In this document: positions 9,813 through 17,528 of the stretch, piece after piece
Position numbering within the stretch: the first letter of the stretch is position 1
How the letters are laid out: every line of letters begins with the position of its first letter
Assembly: GCA_000969725.1 (NCBI GenBank)
Contig: JXSR01S017757.1
Length of the DNA stretch: 21,195 nt
Strand: one strand, 5' to 3'
From: Ophiothrix spiculata
Taxonomy: Eukaryota > Echinodermata > Ophiuroidea > Amphilepidida > Ophiotrichidae
The notes under the pieces: generated by a model
The model's input: only the letters and a program-made list of their open reading frames with translations
Database searches by the model: none
Told to the model about the DNA's origin: nothing
Translations under genes and position numbers: made by a program

Positions 9813-9915
9813 AGATGTATATTTTATCGCTTTTCTAATAAAATAAATATAAATATGCATCACCTGTATTTCCGCCATGTAAAAACAAAATGATACAGGC
9901 ATGATTATCTTCAGG

Positions 9916-9939
9916 TTTTTGCCTGAATTCAGGCAAAAA
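9916..9939. repeat. Perfect 24-bp palindrome centred on GAATTC
   Basis: TTTTTGCCTGAA is followed directly by its exact complement. The half-site CAGGCAAA recurs nearby at about 9985, so this may be a subterminal motif of the surrounding element. Confidence 0.8.
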
Positions 9940-10290
9940 TGCTTGGATTTTCACTGTACAAAAGTATTTGGAAATTCACATTTTCAGGCAAATTCCGGCA
10001 AAATTACAAAAAGCCATAACCATCCTTGATGATAAATTTGTACCGCCATTCCCAGATTTTGTCAATGCTTACCAGAAATGTACTTAAACAGTAATTTATT
10101 TTGCATTTCTATGTGCTACAAAACTGCAAAGGTTTAACTCGGAAATTTCAGGGACATTTTAGGGACATCTTTTGTCTAACCTCGATCACGCATTCTGATT
10201 TATGTACATTTAACGTGACCATCAAGTGCATTCAAGTCAATAAGAAAAGAACACATCGCAAACCATTCTTTTGCAAGTTCTGTTCACAAA

Positions 10291-10391
10291 ATGGCGGCGA
10301 TGCAAGAGCGGGCAAATTTTGATTTTGAATGTTTTAGGAATGATTAGATTGACGATGATGAAGATCCTTATAAGAATACTAATTTTTTTGG
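10291..10391 (+). pseudogene. Broken coding start, possibly of a transposase
   Basis: ATG at 10291 reads MAAMQERANFDFECFRND, then a TAG at 10345, then continues in frame as IDDDEDPYKNTNFF up to GGTAAAC, a possible donor at about 10392. The composition (acidic, Asn-rich, no low complexity) looks coding, and the single TAG could be a mutated TGG. It lies inside a DNA transposon, so it is most simply a remnant of the N-terminus of that family's transposase. The family is not identified. Confidence 0.35.
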
Positions 10392-10576
10392 TAAACTAAA
10401 ATTTGTTGCCTTCCTTCCTTCCAAAATTTTCAAAATATGTTACTGGAAACAAATAATTAATTTTACTTGGCCTTATCGATTTATACTTTAATTTCGATAA
10501 CAAATATTTGATGACGTCACAACCAAATGTTTGGTAGCGAAAATTTGTTTGAAGGCCGAAAACCTATGGTTAGGCC

Positions 10577-10994
10577 CTAACAGTCATCTGAAGTTGTTGA
10601 ACAAACCATTTTCACTGGGCCAAGGTAAGCCTAATCCTTGGACAGTGTCAAGGACAAAGTTAATGATCACATGCAAATGATGCAACTCGCCTGGGTGCAT
10701 GATTTGACTTTTATGTATCAATTGATCAGATCATTTCCAGGGTGGAACACGTCACAGCGATGAGGAAACAAAGTCAAAGTTGGATGACGGCAATTTTCAT
10801 TTTTGATATTTTATTACAATCTGATTACGCATGAAGAATGCTATATTTTGATCCAAATGCCGTCATTGGTCATCTGGTTCCAGAGATGCAACAATTTTTG
10901 GACATTTAAAAAAAAAAAGAAGTTTCTACCTTTAACTTCCTGTATCACAAATCAGTATTCCCAACATCCGACTCATTCCCCTGTTCCCCTTTAC
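10577..10994. other. No feature recognised
   Basis: Mixed AT-rich sequence. GGGCCAAGGTAAGCCTAAT at about 10618 is reminiscent of the GGCCAAGTAAA transposon end to its left but has no partner. A short poly-A lies at about 10909-10918. Confidence 0.4.
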
Positions 10995-11460
10995 CACGTC
11001 ACACATATGCACAGCAGCATGTCTTGTGGGCATTAATAGTGCTTGGTGTGATATGATGCATGCAGCCTGCACAAAACATGCATGTACATGCAAAATAAGC
11101 TGGTACATGCATGAATTGACTGTAAGTTGTATGCAGATATTTGGAATGAAATTGACATGTGAAATGCTTTATTTGCATGCCTGCAACCTTTGCATGCACC
11201 AGGAAAGTTGGGAGTAGACATGCATAACTTTAAGAATGTTGCATGTCTACAGGTATTTGGAACAAAACCTGCATGTGACCTGTCTCAGTCTTAGTAGTTC
11301 ACATGCATATTTGCAAAATACTCAGCTGCAGCCTGCATACATGCAACATGTTTGATCACATGCATGCATTATGTATGTTCTTGCGGGTATTATTTTTGGA
11401 AACCTGCATGTTGTATGAATGAAACCTGCATGTGACATGTAGAATGATATGCTAGCAAGA
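10995..11460. repeat. Degenerate ATGCATG-rich tandem repeat
   Basis: The words TGCATG, ATGCATGC or CTGCATG recur more than fifteen times. A longer unit can be followed at about 11120-11165, 11235-11282 and 11375-11443: a short ATGT/TTGC start, then GGTATTTGGAA or a variant, then CCTGCATGTGACATG or a variant. Spacing is about 115-140 bp. Because TGCATG is self-complementary, short ORFs appear on both strands; none is a credible gene. Confidence 0.6.
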
Positions 11461-11740
11461 ACAGCAAGCATGTGGTTTGATTTTAGACGCCGCTATTATA
11501 ATAATTAAATATCTAACTAGACGCTAGCTACGTCTTGCTATACATTAATTTGTGAATGCGTAAAGACTGTTCATGCAGTTATCTCAGACACGAGAGTGTA
11601 TTTTCAATGTTGTAACAGTGTGCGTCTATGCTTTTGTCCTTAAGTACGCGTTCGAGCTCCATATACACCTAGTGGTATAATAACTGTGCCAAATGTAGAA
11701 GAAACATTCAATTTCAAATCATTTTCTTACATTATTTCAG
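11461..11740. other. Upstream sequence of the zinc-finger gene, with a splice acceptor
   Basis: No repeat is recognised. ACATTATTTCAG at 11729-11740 is a good acceptor, placing a possible 5' UTR intron here. A promoter could not be identified. Confidence 0.3.
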
Positions 11741-11767
11741 CTAAGCATACTCTTCGGTAACTGCAAA

Positions 11768-11849
11768 ATGGTGTTGGAAGCTAATAAAGGAAGTTGTGCC
11801 CTTATGCAAAATCTTTCACTACTTCTGGGTTTTTGTGACCCAATGGACT
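11768..11849 (+). CDS. Candidate first coding exon of the forkhead-like/zinc-finger gene
   Basis: The exon would begin at 11741 after the acceptor ACATTATTTCAG. Its first ATG, at 11768, has a strong context (AAAATGG, A at -3 and G at +4). It reads MVLEANKGSCALMQNLSLLL then GFCDPMD, and ends at a donor ACT|GTATAC at 11849. One base of a codon is left over, and the next exon (from 13193) supplies exactly the two bases TA needed, giving Leu-Ile-Met and an open frame onwards. Unspliced, the frame runs to a TAA at about 11885. The donor is weaker than consensus and no family matches this peptide, so the exon is a proposal supported by phase, Kozak context and coding-like composition. The alternative is that translation starts at 13198. 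Confidence 0.45.
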
Positions 11850-11892
11850 GTATACAGTATAACAATAATTTGCTGTTTAAGCTTTAAACAAA

Positions 11893-13039
11893 TATGTGAC
11901 CCGTCATATCGAAAGGTACCTTAAGGGTCCCAACATCAAAATTGATTTTTCATCTCCTCTGAAAGATTATATTTTAAACTTTGAAATGACACGTTGCTTT
12001 TGGTTATTGGTTGTTCGATTGCAGAGTTACATCTCAATTGATAAAAGGCATCAGGCTGATTCAGAAAACTATAGTTCTGAGAAAACCGAGTTTGAAGTTT
12101 CTGTAACTGGTAAAACTTGAATGGAGAAAGGATTTTTATCTCAGTTTTTAAAACATTTGACTTATGTTTTGGATGTTGGAACCTGATTAATATGATAGAA
12201 TACACTTTAAAAGGTCACTTTTCTGATGAAATTAGAAATTGACTATGCTCAGCTTCAATGGCCCGTATCTCGTAATTTACTATGCCGACCTTAAGGCTGG
12301 GGTAGACCTTCAAATGGCATGAATGGTTTTTGTACTCTAACTCTCAAACTAATTGCATAGACAATATAAAAGTATACATTCTTGCAGTGAATTTTTACCC
12401 TGAACACATTGGCGATATCGATTTTTGACCAAAATGTCGATTTTAGTAAAAAAATGCCAAAAATCATCATTTTTGCCCCAAAATTTCTGGAAAGCCTAAC
12501 TAAAATTTGCATTCGTAAAATTTTGAACTTTTTTGCTTTTTGGAATTTAGAAACAAATGTCTAGGAACGGTTTTCTCAAATTTTTGATTTTTAGCTTATT
12601 TTTTGAAAAATTGCCAAAAATAGGCCAATAAATTGCCATTTTGGTGGCAGCGGTGGGATTTGTTTACATATTTTGACCTATTTTGGGCATTTTTTTTAAA
12701 TCTAAGAAACAAATCAAAAATTTGAGAAAACTGTTCCTAGACCTTTGTTTCTAGATTCCAAAAAGCAAAAAAGTTCAACATTTCACAAATGCAAATTTTA
12801 GTTAGGCTTTCCAGAAATTTTGGGGCAAAAAATACGGTTTTTGGCATTTTTTGCCAAAATTATCATTTTTGGTCACAAACTAATATCATCATCATGTTCA
12901 GGGTAAAAATCCGCTTCTAAAAATGTATACTTTTATATAGTTTATACAATTAGTTTGAGATTTAGAGTACAAAAACCATTTATGCCAATTGAAGGTCTAC
13001 CCCAGCCTTAAGGTACTTTTCGATATGACGGGTCACATA
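11893..13039. mobile_element. TA-flanked DNA transposon in intron 1, carrying a nested foldback
   Basis: The ends TGTGACCCGTCATATCGAAA (from 11895) and its complement (ending 13037) match for about 33 bp with one difference, running to ACCTTAAGG. TA lies outside both ends, as expected for a TA-duplicating element such as Tc1/mariner, but a 2-bp duplication is weak proof. Without the inner foldback the element would be only about 430 bp, so it is a MITE. ORFs at 11896-12205 on both strands are not credible genes. Confidence 0.75.
12291..13011. mobile_element. 713-bp foldback element inserted at TTAA
   Basis: The element 12295-13007 is one huge imperfect palindrome with ~340-bp arms and a short middle around 12630-12675. 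The outermost GGCTGGGGTAGACCTTCAA is the same on both strands, and blocks such as GTTAGGCTTTCCAGAAATTT and TCCTAGAC recur inverted. TTAA is duplicated directly at 12291-12294 and 13008-13011. Removing it restores the right-hand TIR of the surrounding element (ACC-TTAA-GGTAC), which proves the nesting order. It has no coding capacity. Confidence 0.85.
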
Positions 13040-13192
13040 TGTGCACTTTTGATATAATCTACTTCTTAATAAATGTTCCCCATTACAGGGCCCATGCATT
13101 ATGATTATGCGTAATTTTTATTTGTTAAATTCTATAGACATCCACTTGTATGGACTACTTTTGAAAATGGTTTGCTCTTTTTTTTTCTATAG

Positions 13193-13674
13193 TAATCATG
13201 ATAAAATCAGGACCAGTTCTAGAGAGCTCTCAACTGTTGTCAGCAAGTCTGACTGACATTACAGATGCTGAAGCACAAACATCAGGAACAGTATCTCCAT
13301 TTAGGCCTGAAACTCCCCCAGATGAAAAGGAAAACATAGTTCCAGTGGGATATATTCCAAACAAAGCGGACTCTTATGAAGTTAAGAATGCTATCAGGAC
13401 AGAAGAGTTAGAATTTAACAAATCTGATGAAGATAAGGATGCCACCTGGACACCAGATGGAGAACTTGATTCTGATGATGAGATGACTGATGGCCAAGAA
13501 GTCGAGCAACAACCAAAGGATGCATCCATCATAGAGAAACCTCCTTACACATACAGACAGATGATAGTGCAAGCTCTTCTATCAAAGGAAAACAAACAAC
13601 TGTCAGATGACGACATCTGTCATTATATCCACACAACATTTTTTGGGACCGAGATCGTATCAAAGTACATAAAG
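13193..13674 (+). CDS. Exon encoding acidic N-terminus and first half of forkhead-like domain
   Basis: A long pyrimidine tract and CTATAG end at 13192, so this is an exon rather than just an ORF. The donor AAAG|GTGAGT at 13674/13675 is near consensus. Residues are counted here from the internal ATG at 13198 (add 29 if the upstream exon is used). Residues 1-110 are acidic and probably disordered (PETPPDEKEN, ATWTPDGELDSDDE). At 114 begins KPPYTYRQMIVQALLSKENK, matching the forkhead N-terminal helix pattern KPPYSY.xLI..AI, followed by QLSDDDICHYIHTTF where forkheads have LTL..IYxFI...F. The exon ends in phase 0 after IVSKYIK. Forkhead proteins bind DNA through a winged helix. This one is divergent but recognisable. 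Confidence 0.85.
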
Positions 13675-13912
13675 GTGAGTTGGAATCTGATAAGTTTCAG
13701 TTGATACTGCGGTATCATGTGAAGTGTACTCATCATTCTGCATCTTTTTCCCTCTGAAGAGCAGGGTTGGCCTCCTTTGGTGATCAAATTTGTCAAGCAT
13801 GTAAGCTAATGTAACCGAGTCTATAGTGCTTCTCAACTAGTGGTGCACACCCCAAATTCGGGGCAATATATTTATTGATCAGAAGGTCCCCATGACACTT
13901 GGGAGGATTGAC

Positions 13913-14312
13913 AAAGTTGCCTAGAATTGACAATGTTTTTAAACATTGCCCAAGGTTTCAGAAAGTTGCTAAAGGTTACACACAAATGTTGTGCAACATT
14001 CAATTACATTGTGTAACTTTCCTAGCTTTCTGTAACTTTGCGCAACATTAGGCAACTTTGTGTATCTTTACGCAAAACTACAGAGGCAACGTTGTGCAAC
14101 ATTGGGCAACTTTTTGAAACATTGGGAAACTTTTGTAACTTTGCACAATATTAATCAGCTTTGTGTAACTTTGTGCAACATTGGGAACTTTTGCACAACA
14201 TTGGGCAACTTTGCACAACATGTGGCAACTTTGCATAACTTTACACAACATTGGGCAACTTTGCATAGCCTTGCGTCACATTGGGCAACTTTGCGCAACA
14301 TTGCACATTATT
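13913..14312. repeat. Minisatellite, ~20-bp unit, with orientation switch
   Basis: Units approximate ACTTTGCACAACATTGGGCA. From about 13995 to 14312 they run in one direction, while 13913-13985 carries the opposite orientation (ACAAAGTTGCC, TTGCCCAAGG). The array fills the centre of the surrounding MITE. ORFs through it on both strands are repeats of the unit, not proteins. Confidence 0.75.
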
Positions 14313-14385
14313 ATGCTTTGAAGGTCCAAGTGTGGAAAAACTTGGATCCTGAGCATAATAATGATAAAATTTGATGATTTTTTCC

Positions 14386-14481
14386 CCATATTTATTGGTC
14401 TCGCTATGAGTTTTAAAATATTGTGCTCGATTGCATCTCGCCTAATATTTTGACAACTCATAGCTCGACCAATAAATATGG
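14386..14481. repeat. Hairpin with ~37-bp arms inside the MITE
   Basis: CCATATTTATTGGTC at 14386 is mirrored at 14467-14481, and the arms extend through CTATGAGTT and AAATATT with a few mismatches. The loop is about 20 bases around CTCGATTGCATCTCG. Confidence 0.7.
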
Positions 14482-14678
14482 GCTCAATCTATTAAATTTT
14501 ATAACAATAGTGGACAACTATTTTGATACTTTCTCATACTTTCGGCAATGTTAAAAAAAACATTGTTAATTCTGTGCAACTTTATCAGTCCTACCAAGTG
14601 TCATGGGGACCTATCAGAGACAGCCAATTATGAGGTTAATTTAAAATGTGTTACACCGACATTCCTTTTAACCTACAG

Positions 14679-14842
14679 GAAAATGTGAAGCAAGGTTTGA
14701 TACACCATTGTACCAGCTTCAAAAGGATACCAAGTACTTTGCCTGGTAAAGTATGGACCCTACATCCTGTATATGAAGCACGCCTGATGAAGACTGCTGT
14801 CAAGGGCATTAATGGTGGATGGAAAATACAGTTCAAACAAAG
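14679..14842 (+). CDS. Exon encoding second half of forkhead-like domain
   Basis: Begins after ACCTACAG, phase 0, and ends at a strong donor AAAG|GTATGA in phase 2. Residues 160-213 read ENVKQGLIHHCTSFKRIP, then PGKVWTLHP at 182-189. Forkheads have WQNSIRHNLS...CFVKVP...GSYWTLHP at this place, so the end of the domain and the wing 1 strand are clear. The recognition helix is not typical: the Trp and the N-S-I-R of NSIRHNLS are replaced, one His survives, and about three residues are missing between helix and FKRIP. DNA contact by the usual mode is therefore doubtful. After the domain, MKTAVKGINGGWKIQFKQ leads into the linker. If the donor at 14842 is not used, the frame stays open to a TAA at 15036-15038, giving a shorter protein without zinc fingers. 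Confidence 0.82.
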
Positions 14843-15038
14843 GTATGAGAACGGATACCCTGGTCACATAACCTTGCGGCGAGGTAATGATTTGTTTACA
14901 GCGTCAATTCAGCAGACGCCGATTGGACACCGGCCGGTGTCCGTGAGCCGTAGAGACGCCGGAAGCATGCTGCAAGAATTTAATTCCGAGTTCAAACCTT
15001 GCGGTTTGTATACGATGTCTTCAGTTATGGTCACCTAA
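14843..15038 (+). CDS. Possible read-through C-terminus of a short isoform
   Basis: Directly after the forkhead-like exon the frame stays open for 65 codons past the donor GTATGA, then TAA. The peptide (YENGYPGHITLRRGNDLFTA...) is neither low-complexity nor repeat-derived, and the DNA is less AT-rich than the rest of the intron. Intron retention would give a ~278-residue protein without fingers. There is no family match, so it may be chance or old coding sequence. Confidence 0.25.
14925..14942. repeat. Perfect 18-bp palindrome GGACACCGGCCGGTGTCC
   Basis: Exactly self-complementary and GC-rich, standing out from the surroundings. It could be a protein-binding dyad or chance. Confidence 0.7.
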
Positions 15039-15164
15039 CCACTGGTTGCCGACCGGATATCGCAATCATTCACCAATGTCATACCGGCGTTGCGGCTTAT
15101 GTGACCAGGGTGTTAGCAAAGAAGCAGTGGACATGTAATATGGTCAAGCTGGGGCAGCACTAGG

Positions 15165-15231
15165 CAGTGGCGTAGCCAGCCTTTTTTGTCAGGGGGCAAA
15201 GACATTTCGTCCCAATTTTTTCCCGATTTCA

Positions 15232-15269
<38 letters not shown>

Positions 15270-15518
15270 TTTGCACATTTCTAATTTTTCCTGCAAATCG
15301 GTTTTTAAAACTAACAAGCAAAAAAAAGAAAGACGATTTTTGGCTTTTTTGCACATCTTTCAACAAGATTTTCTGTTTTTCCCCATGTTTCCTGTCTAGC
15401 AGTCTTGCAGCTGCGCTCTCATTTTTCATGTCCTTCACGATTTTTCCCAGTTGCTGTCCCGATTTCCCACTCGATTTTTGTCAGGGGGGGGCAGTGCCCT
15501 ATGCTGGCTACGTCACTG
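15165..15518. mobile_element. MITE of 354 bp with CAGTGRCGTAGCCAGC ends
   Basis: The left end CAGTGGCGTAGCCAGC (15165-15180) pairs with GCTGGCTACGTCACTG (15503-15518), one mismatch in 16. GTCAGGGGG motifs follow near both ends. CAGTG ends resemble hAT elements, but the 8 bases on each side (GCACTAGG and GCCAACTT) match at only half the positions, so no duplication is claimed. A run of 32 C is inside. Confidence 0.75.
15234..15265. repeat. Run of 32 C
   Basis: Uninterrupted poly-C within the MITE at 15165-15518. It gives a false poly-Gly tail to an ORF on the minus strand. Confidence 0.9.
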
Positions 15519-16590
15519 GCCAACTTGGTTTGTTGCTATAGGACTCGGAAATATTGATGTTGAGTCACAAAGAAGTTTTGAAGGTTTTTAAAAGAAAATT
15601 CTTTTCTCAAGATTTTTTCTGTCCCTCATGAATCCAGAGGACCAATTATGACAATGAGAGTTTGGATGGATCAGAGCTGCTCAAGATATATTTTGCATAT
15701 ATATGTACACTTAAGTTACATTTTGGGTAAAAAAAATCAAACATTTAAAATTGCTAAAACACAAGTTGATCATATCTCTTGTCATGCATGTTCTTGATAA
15801 ATGTCATGGTTTCTGCCTGGGGGTTTCTGTTTTCTTGTTTTGTATTTTTATCCCGTGAAAATGTCATTTCGTATTCAAATAATCCTCTGCAATAGTTTCT
15901 CAGAGGCATCTGAGATGGGGTGGCAAGTGACTGCTGCAACATCTTTATCTTGTCACTCCATGAAATCATGAATTACGCTGTTAATCTAGTTTACTTTGCT
16001 AAATCATCAAAAAGATATTTGTAAGTGACATTATGAAACCATACAAAATTGCACAAAGGGACCATATCATTTTGAGATGTGCAAGAGCAACTACTTGTCT
16101 AACAAAGCTGTCTGTAAATTTAGACAAATTGAAATACAAATCTGACAGCCAGAAGGGCAAAAACAAAATCGCAAATTTTGAAAGGCAATATATGCAAAAT
16201 GATTTCTTCATACCTACAAATAGCTTGCCCACATTGTATCCAGATCTAGATTGTTCAAGTTGCTGACATTTTAGATTTAGTCCTAACATATTCGTTTTTC
16301 ACTTTTTGCCCAGTCAATGTAGCTGCTTGCATTAAAATGCAAAAAAAAAGTTTGCACATTTATTTTTTGTTGATTTTTAGTCAAAAATCATCCAAAATGA
16401 TGCAGTTTTTGGTAAAAATTGTGTGACATTTTAACATAGTGTACAGAAATGTACACTTGTGTTGTTTAAAGTGCAAATTTGGTTTCATTTCATGTTTGGA
16501 TGCTTAACCACAGATCATTTGTGCATAATAAAAACAAATTACAAGATAAATCTGTGATACGGTGTGACACGGTTATTGCAAATATTGACC
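15519..16590. other. Intronic stretch with two coding-like but unassigned ORFs
   Basis: On the plus strand 16033-16266 encodes 77 residues (MKPYKIAQRDHIILRCARAT... ending PTLYPDLDCSSC) of balanced composition. On the minus strand 15754-15969 encodes 71 residues (MISWSDKIKMLQQSLATPSQ... ending RYDQLVF). Both look less random than typical AT-rich ORFs, but neither has a recognisable domain, consensus splice borders or a repeat boundary. They may be fragments of old transposon genes. TATATATG and AT-rich runs fill the rest. Confidence 0.25.
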
Positions 16591-16591
16591 T

Positions 16592-17201
16592 CCCCTTGTA
16601 ATATTTGGTTTCTCCAATATCAGTTACAAGGGGACAGGTTAGTTTGGCATGTAACAAACACATTGGTACTCAAATGATAACTGTTTGGTTGTTTCTAAAA
16701 GCCATTTTACTAGTTGAAACTGGAAAATGTGACTTGGATTGTTATCAATTGTTGCAAACCAACAAAAAAACAGATAATAATTTTTGGAAATCCACTTGGT
16801 TTCTCCAAAAAATGTTACATGGGGAAGTTATACGATGCTCCCGTTATAATGAAGAACTACTTAATTGGGAAAAATTCTAGCTAAAGATGGTCTAATTTGC
16901 AAGATCTGATCATATCTATAATCAATTTTTATCTTCTATTGACGAATTTGGTTTTAGTAGCAAATAAAGTTTTGGTTTCTCTGGAGAAACTGTTACAAGG
17001 GGAAATCACCTTTTGTTCAAAAAAGGCATCAAAATTAGTGAAACTGAACAATTTTAATAGTATACTTTTAATGGATAAATGCAAAGTTTAGAATCAGTTT
17101 CTTTTGAGAAAACAAAACTGTGAAATAAAGATACTTAACAAGTTTACCAAGTGTCATTAAAACATTGTGGAACCTTTTGGTTTCTCTGTTACAAGGGGAG
17201 A
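16592..17201 (+). repeat. Four dispersed copies of TTGGTTTCTC...TTACAAGGGG
   Basis: Copies lie at 16605-16633, 16797-16827, 16972-17004 and 17177-17201, about 175-207 bp apart, all in the same orientation. The spacer between TTGGTTTCTC and GTTACAWGGGGA varies (0-14 bases). The first is preceded by CCCCTTGTAA (16592-16601), forming an inverted repeat with its own TTACAAGGGG. It is a degenerate ~190-bp satellite, or a retained motif in the intron. The ORFs at 16605-16880 and 16897-17091 follow the repeats and show no domain. Confidence 0.6.
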
Positions 17202-17528
17202 CGATAAATCTGAATATATTTACACAATGTATACACAGTGAACCTTCTTTTTCCTCAGGAAATATTGCAAACTATTTGTGTAATTAAACTATGAAGGATT
17301 AAATGTTTTCAGATTGATTATTAAACAGATATGTACCAAAATTGTACTTTAGCTACCAAATGGCACATGTCACAAGTTGGCCCCTTTAATGATAGAAACA
17401 CCCAAATGCTCGTCATTTTTGTCCACTTTTCGAGACATATTTTATAATGATCCTGCGCATATCTTTCTAATTCCTAAGTTGAATGTTCCTCACTTTTCTT
17501 TTTATTTTCTTACTCTGAATCATTTCAG

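Larger units (their letters stand above)
9748..10472. mobile_element. Element with ~30-bp inverted ends nested in copy B
   Basis: The left end GGCCAAGTAAAGCTAATTTT is matched by the complement of 10443-10472, which reads GGCCAAGTAAAATTAATTAT, and both continue TTTGTTTCCRGTAA. It interrupts a MITE of another family, so it arrived later. The target duplication is unclear. Inside are a run of 20 C (9793-9812), a perfect 24-bp palindrome (9916-9939) and a coding-like remnant (10291-10391). Confidence 0.65.
9590..10576. mobile_element. AACATTTGGT-family MITE, copy B, split by a nested element
   Basis: A left half at 9590-9747 (GCTACCAAACATTTGGTCG, then the GACCAAATAAAATTTCG block) and a right half at 10473-10576 (CGTCACAACCAAATGTTTGG, GAAGGCCGA) belong to one family member. 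They are separated by the ~725-bp insertion 9748-10472. Copy A lies directly to the left in the same orientation, so the family is arranged nearly in tandem here. Confidence 0.65.
13878..14618. mobile_element. MITE of 729 bp with ATCAGA target duplication
   Basis: The element 13884-14612 starts AGGTCCCCATGACACTTGG, and its complement starts identically, continuing KAGGAYTGAYAAAGTTGC. ATCAGA is duplicated directly at 13878-13883 and 14613-14618. The interior is a minisatellite (see separate entry) and a small palindrome (14386-14481). A 6-bp duplication is shared with the unrelated element at 3101-3736. No transposase. Confidence 0.88.
13675..14678 (+). other. Intron inside the forkhead-like domain
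   Basis: Starts GTGAGT and ends TTTTAACCTACAG. Removing it joins two exons in phase 0. Almost three quarters of it is a single MITE (13884-14612). Confidence 0.85.
14843..17528 (+). other. Intron between forkhead-like and zinc-finger exons
   Basis: Starts GTATGAGA and ends after a long pyrimidine-rich run at TCATTTCAG (17520-17528). Phase 2 at the donor is met by a phase-2 acceptor, so the reading frame joins exactly: codon AG|G gives Arg214. The 2.7-kb intron contains a readable extension (14843-15038), a perfect palindrome, a MITE, two coding-like ORFs and a repeated TTACAAGGGG motif. Confidence 0.75.

Noticed and set aside
11026..11221. Three overlapping Cys/His-rich ORFs on both strands
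   Set aside because: The Cys and His come from repeated TGCATG words, not from metal-binding fingers; spacing is irregular and both strands read alike.
13913..14312. CRISPR-like array
   Set aside because: The units are contiguous and degenerate without unique spacers, and the genome is eukaryotic.
14060..14461. ORFs on both strands (for example 14060-14374 plus, 14078-14266 minus)
   Set aside because: They are translations of the ~20-bp minisatellite, giving repetitive peptides in every frame.
15229..15438. Minus-strand ORF with a poly-Gly tail
   Set aside because: The Gly run is the 32-base C tract of the MITE.
15157..15526. 8-bp target duplication for the CAGTG-ended MITE
   Set aside because: The flanking octamers GCACTAGG and GCCAACTT agree at only four of eight positions, no better than chance would allow.
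17377..17528. Start of the zinc-finger ORF at the ATG at 17377
   Set aside because: The peptide before 17529 is a translated pyrimidine tract ending in a clear acceptor TCATTTCAG. The phase match with 14842 makes the upstream exon the better start.
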